NCBI RefSeq assembly: GCF_963675165.1
Contig: NC_087387.1
Location: 1,371,001-1,435,000 of the forward strand
Direction of reading: 5' to 3'
Origin: Halichondria panicea
Taxonomy: Eukaryota > Porifera > Demospongiae > Suberitida > Halichondriidae
DNA: 64,000 nucleotides
Both the position numbers and the translations under genes were made by a program. Positions 1 to 10,851 of the stretch are shown here, in pieces; within the stretch, counting starts at the first letter, position 1, and each line of letters opens with the position of its first letter. The notes beneath the pieces are model-generated. The model ran no database searches. It saw only the letters and a program-made list of their open reading frames with translations, and was not told where the DNA came from.

Positions 1-133
1 CAAAGCTTGTTCCATTGCAATGTGCAGTACAGAGGGACTTCTTATCCGTTGCACACTGAGCAGCTTCTCCCAGGTACGTAGAAATGAAGAGTCCCAACAA
101 ACACAACAACAGGAAAAATAATTTGTTAGCCAT
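1..133 (-). CDS. MRH-like small secreted protein, copy A (first exon only, partial)
   Basis: The reverse strand has an ATG at 133 followed by a hydrophobic signal peptide (MANKLFFLLLCLLGLF) and a mature start with AAQC and CNGTSF. It runs off the left edge of the window. The same signal-peptide, AAQC and CNGTSF layout is found in two neighbouring genes at 235-1139 and 1238-2151, so this is a third member of a local tandem family. In those copies the next residues are FDLS, typical of the start of mannose-6-phosphate receptor homology (MRH) domains. Function is inferred only from those paralogs. The region upstream of the start shares a GGGGTGGGGCTC box with copy B. Confidence 0.75.
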   Translation of the reverse strand, partial: MANKLFFLLLCLLGLFISTYLGEAAQCATDKKSLCTAHCNGTSF

Positions 134-234
134 CTTTTTGTTGTTGCAGACTGAGCCCCACCCCTCTCCAAAAATGACGTAAATGTACATGCAAATGAGC
201 AGACAAGATACTGTACATAAAAATAATATGTGTA

Positions 235-1139
235 CTAATTTTTGTCTTTTAGTTTGTTCCTTGACTCATAGTACTGCTTACAGTCAAAGCTTTCTTGTCC
301 AATGCACTTCCCTCTCACCTCAAAATTCTGCATAATTATAGTTAATACATGATAAGGGAGGTCAATCACAAGGAAATTACAGATCAGCGACCAGTGAAAG
401 CTATTGCCTCATGTGAGTTTTCTACTAGGCGTTTTTGGCAACTATTTACGACTGCAGAGACAACTATAATTATTATTGCAAAACTAATAGGAGCTCACAT
501 ATTGTAGTTCAGGGTCTTCACTAATGAACTTGACAGTCGGCTCCTCCACAGTGTGATCAATAGTGAAATTAAAGATGGTGATCCTCCAGTCAATTCCAAA
601 GGTGTACTCCACTTGCCAGTTGGGAAAGTTCTCCTGAGGCTGAAGCCTGTCGCTCAGCAACCAGATAGATTTGCTATTCCGTCCACAGTTATAAAAAAAG
701 TTGGCACTCTGACAAACCTGCAGCAAGGGGAGATAAATAATGTGTTTTGCAAAATAATAATTAGCGATCTCAACAATTCTTACAGCAATGTCGGTTCCTG
801 CAGGATATCCTGGACACTTTACAATATGGCAGGGGTCCCACGTGTACCAGTAGGTATTACCAGTACCCCCTCTAGCTGTCGGTTCCGTTATTTTCATTCT
901 GTATGCAGAGTTTATTGCAACCAAATAACCTATAATCTATATTATAATATAATATACAGTGTAATGGCTCACGGAAAGTCAAAAGCTTTGGAGAGATCGA
1001 AGCTTGTTCCATTGCATCTTGCAGTGCAGAGGTATTTTGGGTCGGACTCTGGTGTGCACTGAGCAGCTTCTCCAAAGTGTGTAATAATAAAGAGACTCAG
1101 CAAACACAAGAAGTAGACTGTCGCTAGTTTCTTAGCCAT
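235..1139 (-). CDS. MRH-like small secreted protein, copy B (197 aa, 4 exons)
   Basis: Exons on the reverse strand are 1139-973, 898-784, 717-499 and 327-235; the sum is 594 nt and ends in TAG. The protein has a signal peptide, then CNGTSFDLSKAFDFP, YTWDPC, CPGYP, AVCQ, a WQVEYTFGIDWRITIF strand pair and SEDPELQYNF near the end. MRH lectin domains use a Gln, Arg, Glu and Tyr quartet to bind mannose; here VCQ, WRIT, SED and QY supply all four, with Glu and Tyr five residues apart as in CI-MPR. I infer a secreted MRH-type lectin because no membrane segment or ER-retention tail is visible. Whether it binds sugar is unknown. It is a close paralog of the copy at 1238-2151 and shares its short upstream region. 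Confidence 0.8.
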
Positions 1140-1237
1140 TCTTTTTACCTGTACTGTGGGGCAAGCAACTAAAAATTGTAATCACATGAGCTGAGTTGCA
1201 AAACGAGCCCCACCCCCCTCCACAAGGAATCATCAAG
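1140..1237. promoter_or_regulatory. 98-bp bidirectional promoter between MRH copies B and C
   Basis: The start codons of two divergent paralogs are separated by only 98 bp, so the interval must hold both promoters and both 5' UTRs. It contains a CCCCACCCCCCTCC (CACCC/Sp-KLF type) box near 1208-1221. The same box, as GGGGTGGGGCTC on the sense strand, lies upstream of copy A at about 153-170. Confidence 0.5.
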
Positions 1238-2151
1238 ATGGCAAAGAAGATTGCTTACCTCTGTTTGCTGGTTTCCTTTCTCTCCATACAGTTCGGAGAA
1301 ACTGCACAGTGTATGCCAGATAAAGATTACCCCTGCAGGGCTAAATGCAATGGGACAAGTTTTGACCTCTCCAAAGTGTTTGACTTCCCGTGAGCAATGA
1401 TTATAAATTGCCACCCTATAGCTAACTAGATCTCTATTGCCTCAACCATAATAATTGTGTTACTCAGATTGAATATATCGGAGCCATCTCCCAGAAGTGA
1501 TGGTAGGCTATACTCTTATGTATGGGACCCCTGTCACAGCTATGCTTGCCCTGGATATCCTGCTGCCGGAACAGACTGTGCAGTAAGTAGTGTATATACT
1601 GTCAGGAGTGCTCTAGCTGATATACTGTGTATAGCTACAATTGGTATTGCTGTATAGTTACAAGCTGGAAATGCTACTCTATGAAATACTACACCATGAC
1701 CGCTTGGCATGCATAATTTCAATTTAGGCTCAGATGATCTCCCTATAAACACATAGATTTATTCCATGTCTAGATTATTTAATCTTTTGATTGCTGCAGG
1801 TCTGTCAATTGGCCAATCTCTTCTACAACTGTGGACAGACGAGTGAGCCCATCTGGCTGATGGACGCGTACGACAACACAAAAGAGGAGTTCCCCAACTG
1901 GCAGGTGCAGTACACCTTCGGAACCACCTGGAGAGTCACTATCTTCAACTTTATTGTTGATCACACTGTGAAAGAACCAACTGTCAAGTTTGTTAGTGAA
2001 GAACCTGGCCTTCAATATGTAAGCCAAAGCTAAATTCATTTTATACGCTCAAAATGTGTTTTTCGATTCCATGCAGAATTTTGAGGTGAGAGGAAAATGC
2101 ATCGGACAAGATACATTTGACTGTCAGAAATACTACAGCTCCAGAAAATAA
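1238..2151 (+). CDS. MRH-like small secreted protein, copy C (186 aa, 4 exons)
   Basis: Exons are 1238-1389, 1468-1582, 1800-2018 and 2077-2151, with GT/AG borders; the total of 561 nt is in frame to TAA. The product has a signal peptide ending near FGETAQC, then CNGTSFDLSKVFDFP, YVWDPC, CPGYP, DCAVCQ, WQVQYTFGTTWRVTIF and SEEPGLQYNF, closing with Cys-containing KCIGQDTFDC. The order and spacing match an MRH fold, and the Gln/Arg/Glu/Tyr sugar-contact positions are kept. Intron positions and phases equal those of copy B, so the pair arose by inverted duplication. It is small and apparently secreted, unlike full MPRs or OS-9. The lectin role is an inference. Confidence 0.8.
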
Positions 2152-2721
2152 TAATTCTGTGTGCTTATTTGTACTAATTGTTTGTGTGCTTATTTGCACT
2201 AATTATCTGTGTGCCATGCAAATTGTGGTAATTTGAATCCTTTGATGTCACATAATTATTAGGAAATGGCTAATTGTAATGCCTAAATGATCTATCTGGG
2301 GGCGGGGCAGTCTGTGTACAGTCTGTGTAAACCATCTCTCTGTTCTTTAACGAAACACGCGACCCATCGTCTGAGCTAGCTGCATGCAGTGAGTGTAGAC
2401 TAGCAACAGATCCAGCAAAACTCAGTGACTGAGCCTAACCTACGTCCTGGTGGAGAGCTGATGTACCTGGCAAATTTAGACTCTAAACTGTTGTAAGACT
2501 TCTTCACTGCAAGTACGTTGAGACCTACCGGTAGTCTAGCTAGATTTAGATAGCTTGCAGCTGTTGTATGTAAGTATGCATTGTGTAGCACTGCAATTTG
2601 CAATTCAGTCCATGTGGATTTCACAGTAATCAGTGTCTAACCAAGTTAGACATAGTTTATTTAGCGAAGCCCACTAATTTATCTCTCTGTGCCACACTGT
2701 TTACAGTACACCTCAATCACT
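2152..2721. other. Intergenic interval before the plus-strand receptor
   Basis: No gene is supported. A GGGGCGGGGC box lies near 2300, followed by sequence that probably holds the promoter and 5' UTR of the receptor starting at 2722. The rest is AT-rich with repeated words. Confidence 0.4.
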
Positions 2722-5700
2722 ATGACTACACAACCAGGAGCGTACCAACTGACCAAAGTGTGCATAATCGTATGGATACTTGTTCTTCTTGCACTCTTCT
2801 CACCGATATCAGTGAACTGTGAGTTCTGAAAGTTTTGCGGTTTTTGTTTACCATGAGAAGAATGCACTTGTGTTGTTGCTCACTTTGATTGTTGTGGTTG
2901 GTTTTCTGGGTATTGTACTTACTGTTTCAATGTTGCACTGCATTTAAAACCTTTTGCTTCCAATCTACTCTCCTATGTATTGGTACCGTTTGCTTGTCTT
3001 GCATGGACCACACATCGTGACCAAATTTATAGAATTGTGTTGTCTAGGATATCGCACCAACTGGACTGAAACATATACATGTACATACATAGTCTTGAAA
3101 TGGCTCATTGATCACATCATTTCCCAAATCAACTGTACATCAATTTCCGAACAACTGTGCTTTCCACAGGTTTCTATGCACAGCCTGAGGCTGTGACTTT
3201 CAGCATTCAGCCACCGACGAACGTGGTCACCTGTGCTGGCTGTGGAGAGGTGGTGCTAACCTGTGGTATCTCACTGCAACGTGCAACAACTAATCTACCT
3301 GTACCAGAGCTGAGGTGGACCTTCAATGGTGCTATGGTACGGGAATAATTTGTGTGATACAACTTAGCCTTGCATGCAGCTTAGCTCTTGTATTCATAAC
3401 TTGCCTGAACATCAGCAAGCTGCTTGGCAAAAAATGTGCTAGTCAAGTGAGGCATTAGAAAAGAAAAAACAATCTCTTGAGTGCTGCCAGCTTATAATTA
3501 CTGTACCAATCACTAAAACTTACACCTTCAGCTTTCGTCAGATAGTGACTCTGAGGCATTAGAAAAGAAAAACAATCTCTTGAGTGTTGCCAGCTTATAA
3601 TTACTGTACCAATCACATCTTATTAAACTTACACCCTCAGCTTTCGTCAGATAGTGACTCTGAGGCATTAGAGCAATCTCTTGAGTGTTGCCAGCTTCAT
3701 AATTACTGTACCAATCACATCTTATTAAACTTACACCCTCAGCTTTTGTCAGATAGTGACTCCAATGGTACACACTTCTGGATCACCCTCGTACTCTCCC
3801 AACCCACCCCTTCCCAGTCCGGAGTGTATCAGTGTAGCGCTACCGATGGCAACAGTGCAAGCTATTGTGGAGTAGACCACCTCCCTTGTATCACTACAGT
3901 TACCCTTAGCAACGAAGCACGGGTTGAAATAATAAGTAAGTGTTGCATTCGATTTCAAAATCAGCCTGTGAATATTATTGAACCCTGCAGATGATACTGT
4001 TGAAGTTGAAAATGTAGCAGTATCAAGTTGCTCGTCACTACTGTTGAGATGTGGCTCGTTAAGCCAATTGGGACCAAATGTAGTTAATCAGCTACACTGG
4101 ACTAGGAATGGACATCAAATTGAGGTTGGTGTCTGCATGTGTGTCTGTTTGTTCGTTGTTATAAACTCTGGGGTTTATTCAAATTATGAATCTCGTTTAC
4201 TGAAGGTGGTGTTAAGTTCAATCATTACTTTATCACATTCCACTGCCACAGTTGCATTTAATAAGTTGTTATAATTATGCCTAGAGGCGTAGCCACAGCC
4301 AAATTCATGATCTTAAATTGCCACACATATGTTCAGGGAGACCAAGTTCTAACGAATGGCGACCTTGTTTTAAGCGATCACGGTAACAGCACTCGTAATG
4401 GACTATACCACTGCTTGTTGAGGACAGCTCATGGTAGCAACTTAACTGTTGCAAGCTATAACATCACTGTAAAAGAAGGTAAGTTGTGAGAACTGAACAT
4501 GTTCATGCATGTACCTTCAGGCTGTTCTTATCATGCATGCACCGTCCTACTTTATAATTATGTTGTTGAAAGTTTTTTTTATTAATCCTATTATTTGAAA
4601 TCTACAGATAGTGTGCAAGATGAAAACAATGATTCAATTGAAATAATCGCATCAAGACGTGCCTACCTTGAAAGTGAAACTGTCAGTTTAGTGTGTGCAT
4701 ACAATATCAGCTCAACCTCATGCCCCACTGTTTCTTGGAGCTTGAATGGAAACGCCATCTCTGGTACCACAGTGCTTACTCTCGAAAGGTCCTCTACTAA
4801 GCGGTCAGGACTCTACTGCTGTGCAGTAAATACTAGTGGTGCCTTGCACGAGACTTGTCTAGAAGTTCAAGTCTTTTCGAATATCGTCTCGTCCCAAATT
4901 GAAATTAGCACAGTATTCCCTGAACATTCAAGTGATAGCCTGGAGATTACATCACTTTTGCCTGATAACCATTCGTTGATCTGGTATCACAATGGAGTAC
5001 GCTTGAAAGGGGAGACGATAAATTCGCTTAGTTTGCAGCTGGACGACACTGAGAGTGTGTACGGAGTGTATCAGAGCTTTGTAGCCGTGCTAGATCATCC
5101 AAAAACCATGACATCAATGACTAGAGTAATGCCCCCTGGTGAGATGAAGTGTTTTCAATCAGCATATAATATTTTAATTGTGCTTTTGTTTTTTTCAGGT
5201 CGGAGCAACCCCCCTTCACAGCCTCGGTTTAGAGAGGTACCTCGAGCCACTGAGTTATCAGGATTCTTCATTGCTGTGACATGGGATGCACCGCTCTACA
5301 ATGGAGGGTCAAGTCAGCTCCAGTATCAACTACAAGATACACGACTCGACCAGGAATGGACTGTGAATACAACATCACATGAGCTGCTTGTATCTCTGTT
5401 CCAGAATTTTATATATTCTGTACTAGTTGTTGACTCAAGAGGCGTGATTGTTAGTGACAAAAGTGCTAAGCTACAGGATAGAACTGACTTTCCTGACTGT
5501 CAGCAAGACAGAGGTAATAATAATAATAATATCCAGTTTCGCACATTAATTTTTATTATTGTAAAACAGTTCTCTTCCCTCCAATGATTGACCTGACATG
5601 TGACAATGGAAGGGTGGATGTATCGCTGACGGATAATGAGAGAAACACTATAAATGGTTTCATTAGCAGATCTCAAAATCGGGTTTACTATGTTCAAGGG

Positions 5701-8700
5701 TCTTGTACTACTCAAAATGAGACCATCACGATTAACCAGGTATGCTCATACATACAGTCAAGCCTGACCATGCATGCATAAGAATTATTTACTGCATGCA
5801 GAAATTTAGAGAGATGTCTTCCAGGCTAGAGTTCTTGCCACACAACACACACTGCACCCTGAGAGCTGCAGCAACTACTGAAGATTTTGCTGCAATAAAT
5901 ACAGAAGGTTGTACTACCTGCTTCTGTGTGGATCCAGACAATATTGAATACACTGCAGCACCTGTGCAATGCATTGTTTCTGGTACGTTTTTTTTTTTTT
6001 TTTAGCAATACTGCATAGAAATTTGTTTATTGCAGGTGCAACATTTATATACAATAATTATATAGGTACTGTTAGAGTGAGCTTTGAACAAACTGTGTAT
6101 GAAATTGTCGAGGACGAGCGTACACTACGAGTGTGTGTAAGCATGGAAACTATGGAAGCTTTTTCAAGTAATTTTGCAGTCCAAATCACTTCCACCGACA
6201 AATCAGCTCAAGGTGTTTATTTATTTTATTCATTTTTAGTGAAGTGTTTCACACCTTATTAACCAACTCTGCAGGGGGTGTTGACTTTGAGGTATTGTCT
6301 ACCGAAGTCACGTTAACTGGAAACAGTACATGTCTCGATGTCACGGTGATAGACGATTCAGTTGTTGAGAGCACGGAAACATTCACTCTCACTCTGTCAT
6401 CGGCAGACCAATTAATTAGTGTCATGAATGGAGTGGCAGCAATCAGTATACTGGACAATGACAGTGAGTCTCTACACTGTTATAGCTATACTGAAACCTT
6501 CCTTATAGGTTGTCCTTTGTAAGGTTTCAAACACTACGTATGTTGGAGAGTTTAAGAGATACAAGTATTCAGACAGTAGTGTTTGTGTTGTTTAGATTAG
6601 AGATGGAAACACTATCCTTTACAGACAGTTAGTATAAAAGATAGTGTTTCCATCTCTAAAACAATACTATACACATGCATATAGTGACCCCAGGGAAAGC
6701 TGTATTACACACCATCCATCCATGTATGCACATGCACACTCAGCACACTTAGGAGAGTATACAAGGTGGTGTATTACAGCTTTTTCTGGGTCGATCGCGG
6801 TTCCACTGTATTTATTTAATCGTTCTTGCCCCTACAGCTGTTACCCTCTCACTAAGTGAGCCTTCTGGAGCAGATGAGAGCACACAGAGTGTTGAGTTGT
6901 GCGTGAGAGTGGAAGGGACACTAGAGAGAAATGTGACCATCTTCATCAACACATATTCTGCCACTGCTCAAGGTAAACAATTCTATTAGAGAAGGCATTT
7001 CTTTAAGGAATTTGTTAAATCCTAAGCCCTAAAATAGTTATACTATCTGCATGCCCTCAATTCAATTTGTTCACAACAAAATTTCAGAGGGAAATGATTT
7101 TGTTGGAATTCATGAAGAATTGACTCTGTCAGCTGAAGATTGTGTGCTGGTTGAGTTCCTTAACGACTCCATTCTTGAGAAGGAGGAATATTTCATTGTA
7201 GCCATTAACAGCTCTGATCCTGATGTCCTTATCTCAAAAGGAGAGAGTATAGTGCAGATTTTGGACGATGATCGTAAGACTGTTTATTATTCAAACTGAA
7301 TTAGTTTATTTTGTGTCTCTGGTTGCAGATGTGATCGTCTCTTTACTTGGAGATACTAATCGTACGATTAATGAAAGCGATGGTTTCGTCCAGCTGTGCA
7401 TTGAAGCAGAGGGGGAAATTGACAGGAACTTTACGATCTTTATGGCATCAATTCCCAAAACAGGAATAGGTAAACAATCTGTTATTCCAGCACTCCCATG
7501 TTATTGCATCGTTATAGATATTACCGCTACTTCCAGCGATGTGCAATATGCACTCTGTGTAATTGTTACTCCCCCCCACACATGTACAGTGACTTACAAT
7601 GTGCGCATGAAGGGCCACTGGAATGGACTACCCATCCGTGTACTATATACTGTTACACTACTTTACGATGCATGCACACACACACACGCACACACACACG
7701 CACCGACACACACACACACACACACACACAGAACAAAGAGACTTCACTCCTATTCATAGACAGCTGACTCTGTCTGGTGGTGGTCACTGTGAGAACATTG
7801 CAATCGTGAATGACTCTATTCTGGAAACTGACGAGTCTTTTACAGTTACCATTACCAGTTCTGATCCTGGGGTTGTGATCGCTAAAGGGAACGTTGTACT
7901 CACCATACAAGATGACGATTGTAAGTGCTAGTATATCAATGTATTATTTCGTGATTGCTTTTATAATCAATCAATTTTCTTCAGATGTGAGCATTTACTT
8001 GATTGGACCCTCTAGTAGTGTGATGGAGAATAAACCATTTGTGCAACTGTGTGCAAAAATGGAGGGTGTAGCAGAAAGAGCTGTCAGTATTTTCGTTGAT
8101 GTATCCCCAGGCAGTGCTCAAAGTAAGTGGATTAACGATCCTAATACAACAACTGTACAGTTGCAAATTTTGCCTTATTGAAAATTTACTCTCTTTAATT
8201 CCTCAGAGGGCAGTGAGTACAACCATCCACCACTTCTACCTCTCACGTTTGAGGCTGGCTCTAATCAAGAGTGCATAAATATATCCATTATCAACGACAA
8301 TGTTGTGGAGAATACAACGTCGTTCAGTGTCGGGATTTCGAGTGTTGTCGAGGATGTGAGTGTGAGGATCATCGGAGGGAGAATTACGGTGGACATCGTT
8401 GATGATGGTTAGTTCGTGCATCACACTCAACAGTATACATGCAATCAGGAGTGCATGAATAGAACAACTGAAGTATGTCTGTCTAGAATGTCTAGAATGG
8501 TTTTAGTTTATCATTCGGTTTGTACCCCTGCATGGTTGTTGAATTTAGATAACCAACTCTTCAACCCAGGGCTACTAACATGCTTTTGCTACTACTTGAT
8601 AGTGTTAGTACATGCAGCACAATTGAAAGCCTTACACTACTGTTATATAGCTCGCTATTAGTATGCATGGCAGTGCCCTACACGCAGTCATTACACAGAT

Positions 8701-9749
8701 GAGGAGGAGCCCACAACAATCTCCCCGATTGTTGCTGGTGTGGTGTCCGGAGGTGTCGTGTTCCTCCTCGTTCTAGCTCTAGCTATGGCTGCCGTCTGGA
8801 AGTACAGGAACTGCAGGAACTGGTTAGTCTTACGTATACGAACATGAGGATTAGTTATAATTATGCTCTTTGTAGTCAGTTGTTGTTTCTCCCTTTTGCC
8901 ATAATTAATTTTAATGGTACTTGTTTGTGCAGGTCAATGACATATGCTGAGAAACAGAATAAACAGACTAATTTAAAGGTACGTAAAATGTGTGTGGTCA
9001 TGCATCTTATAAACAGTTTTCTCATGTACGTATACCTCTAGAATACAGCCATGCAGGTTATTATAATTAAGCCCAAAGCCTCCATGTGTTTTTAACCTAT
9101 GTTAGCAGACCTCTTTATTGCCACTGTTGACCTGCTCTGCCCTATAAAGTTTCACTGTATATATGCCTAAAAATAACTGTTATTCTATATGCAGACAGAG
9201 TACAAACTCAAACCAGACTTAGAAGACCATAGCGTTGGTTTTGGGGTATTACCTGCACCATACAACAGTGAGCCCGAGGAAGACCAGAAATCAATGTATG
9301 AGATGTACGATCCATTGGGAATAGTAGCTGATATCCAGTCACTACAAGAATCGCCTTCCGTACGAACTAGGAACACATTACTTTCGCCGTACAGTCGTCA
9401 ACAGTTGGAAAGAGATGTCGTGGATTTCTGCCGAGTTGACACCAGTGGAATGGGTACAGACTCATATATTTATTGGAAGGAGGAAAGCGTGATGTCACAA
9501 AACACGCTATCCTCGGGGAAAAATGGAATTGCACAGAGCACTGATTCGTTACTCTCTCCATCTGCAAGTGGAATTGAAAAAAATGTCTCTCGGAATTATG
9601 ATCTCTCACTTTCCACTGCACAGAACAGTGACGTATCGTTAAATTTTAACTCGAGTAATGTTCAGCATTTATCCAACAATGGAACTCCTACACAAGCTAT
9701 AACACTCCCCCGACATAACATGATGTCACTTCTTTCTGTGCAGCATTAA
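2722..9749 (+). CDS. Receptor D: Ig-like / FN3 / Calx-beta (x4) single-pass membrane protein (1326 aa, 20 exons)
   Basis: Exons: 2722-2818, 3170-3336, 3743-3935, 3991-4124, 4337-4478, 4608-5138, 5199-5513, 5570-5739, 5802-5982, 6066-6212, 6275-6463, 6838-6972, 7088-7273, 7329-7469, 7732-7920, 7985-8122, 8207-8407, 8699-8822, 8933-8978, 9195-9749; 3981 nt, in frame. Domains (aa): signal anchor/peptide 1-32; Ig-like about 33-152 (QCSATDG), 153-244 and 245-335, a fourth Ig-like region to 421; FN3 422-526 (VTWDAPLYNGG); Cys-rich 526-643; four Calx-beta units 643-1085, ending in DND or DDD; membrane helix near 1095-1117; a 200-aa tail with YEMYDPL and SYIYW. Each Calx-beta unit is encoded by a pair of phase-1/1 exons. 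It is paralogous to the gene at 13166-21371. Calx-beta domains usually bind calcium and occur in sponge aggregation factors. An adhesion or recognition role is inferred. The CA-rich acceptor before 7732 and the triplicated acceptor before 3743 are unusual. Confidence 0.85.
3448..3765 (+). repeat. Three imperfect ~105-110 bp tandem units carrying the receptor D exon-3 acceptor
   Basis: Each unit includes CAGCTTTCGTCAGATAGTGA or a near copy plus CAATCTCTTGAGTG and CTGTACCAATCAC. Only the last copy continues into open Ig-domain coding sequence. The two upstream copies offer the same 3' splice site but soon meet an in-frame stop. Confidence 0.8.
6599..6810. repeat. Two foldback structures in a receptor D intron
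   Basis: AGAGATGGAAACACTATC near 6601-6618 is matched in reverse by GATAGTGTTTCCATCTCT near 6640-6657. A second foldback pairs TGACCCCAGG / GCTGTATTACACACC (about 6684-6714) with GGTGTATTACAGC / TTCTGGGTC (about 6768-6792). Both lie in the intron between exons 11 and 12. Confidence 0.6.
7676..7731 (+). repeat. (CA)n microsatellite that contains a splice acceptor
   Basis: A CA/CG repeat ends in ACACACACAG directly before receptor D exon 15 at 7732. The repeat therefore replaces a normal polypyrimidine tract. Confidence 0.8.
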
Positions 9750-9838
9750 TAGTCTGTTCTCACTTATCCCCATCCCATCATAAAATTATATTATAATTAT
9801 GTACAACTGAAAGTGAAATGACAATATAGTAATTAATG

Positions 9839-10481
9839 CTATCTATTTGGTTCAGTAGGTTTTTTAGTCTCTTTGAACAGTTCAAACAATTGCAGCAGCT
9901 GCTGTTCATTAAGCAAGTTAAGCTCCTTCTGTGAGAGGCCATGACCTACAGTGGTGGTGGCTCTGACAGTGCTGGGACCAGGAGTGGAGGAGGTCTGCAA
10001 CTGTTCATCTAGTGTCTCAGCAAAGTCCTGTGAAGTATGCATATATACCAGAGCACTTGTGAATGTTGTGTGGAGGTGTGTGTGTGTGTGTGTGTGGAGG
10101 GTGTGTATGTGCGAGGTGTGTGCTGCATGTGAATAAGACGTACAGTGGAGTCTCTAAATACTAACATTTTGGGGACCTATGGAAAGTGTCCTGTATGACA
10201 TGATTGGGTCAATTTTCTTCGTTCGAGCATCTTTATCATAAAGTTATCAGAGAGTCCATTGCTAATTTACAGTTTTCTAGCTCAACAGATGCAGTGTTCC
10301 TAACTATTTCACTTACTGTCCACTCTCTTAGAAACAGTCTTGCATGTTCGGACGATGCTCCTTTATGACCTTTGAACTCTTGCTGGACAAACCTGCTGCC
10401 GAGGGGTCCAAAGTCCCCTGGTAGTCTCTGGTGGAGTCTCAGTAGTCGTCTGTACAGGCCTAGCACTTCACAGCGAGCCAT
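9839..10481 (-). CDS. SDHAF3: Succinate dehydrogenase assembly factor 3 (SDHAF3/ACN9), 117 aa, 2 exons
   Basis: Exons on the reverse strand are 10481-10317 and 10027-9839, in phase and ending in TAG. The N-terminal exon has the LYR motif (LGLYRRLLRLHQRLP), then EFKGHK and FLREW, matching the ACN9/SDHAF3 pattern LYKRVLQLH, EFRRHK and FLQEW. The C-terminal exon ends LFELFKETKKPTEPNR, which fits the family's LQELMQEATKPNR. Family members act in the mitochondrial matrix, where they help mature the iron-sulfur subunit of complex II. The length is normal for the family. Its stop lies 89 bp from the receptor D stop (tail to tail), and it is head to head with ZNF830. Confidence 0.88.
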
Positions 10482-10851
10482 GACAGCTGGAAGAACAGAG
10501 CAGCATAATACATGGGCCCATTCACACAAACTAGATGCACTGCATGCTTGGCCGGCTAGAACTGTTGTGGCTGGGGATATATTAATAGAAACAATATTGT
10601 CTTTCTCAAACCTGTAAAGCATCTCTATGTAACTTACCAGGAAGCAGGATAAAGTGTATCTGTATCTGGTAGCTGAGTGTCCAGGCTGCAGGCTTCAGTG
10701 TTATGCAATACAGAGGTGAGTGAAGTGTGCATGCTCAAGTTGACAACATTCTCTAATAAGTGCCCATTTTGTGGATTCTATTTAGAGCACAGCAACACTC
10801 TAGTATCTGAGCAAGCAAGTGGGACAGGAAGATCTCTGTGTCCGTGGAAGT
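10482..10851. promoter_or_regulatory. Divergent promoter interval, SDHAF3 / ZNF830
   Basis: A 370-bp interval separates two divergent start codons. No clear TATA box or named motif stands out. It must include both 5' ends unless non-coding first exons exist elsewhere. Confidence 0.4.

Noticed and set aside
553-1062. Plus-strand 169-aa frame
   Set aside because: It is antisense to the exons of MRH copy B, which has clear splice sites and a paralog.
7623-7931. Frame joining the CA repeat to receptor D exon 15
   Set aside because: The THTH part is the microsatellite; the homologous Calx-beta exon starts after the CAG at 7731.
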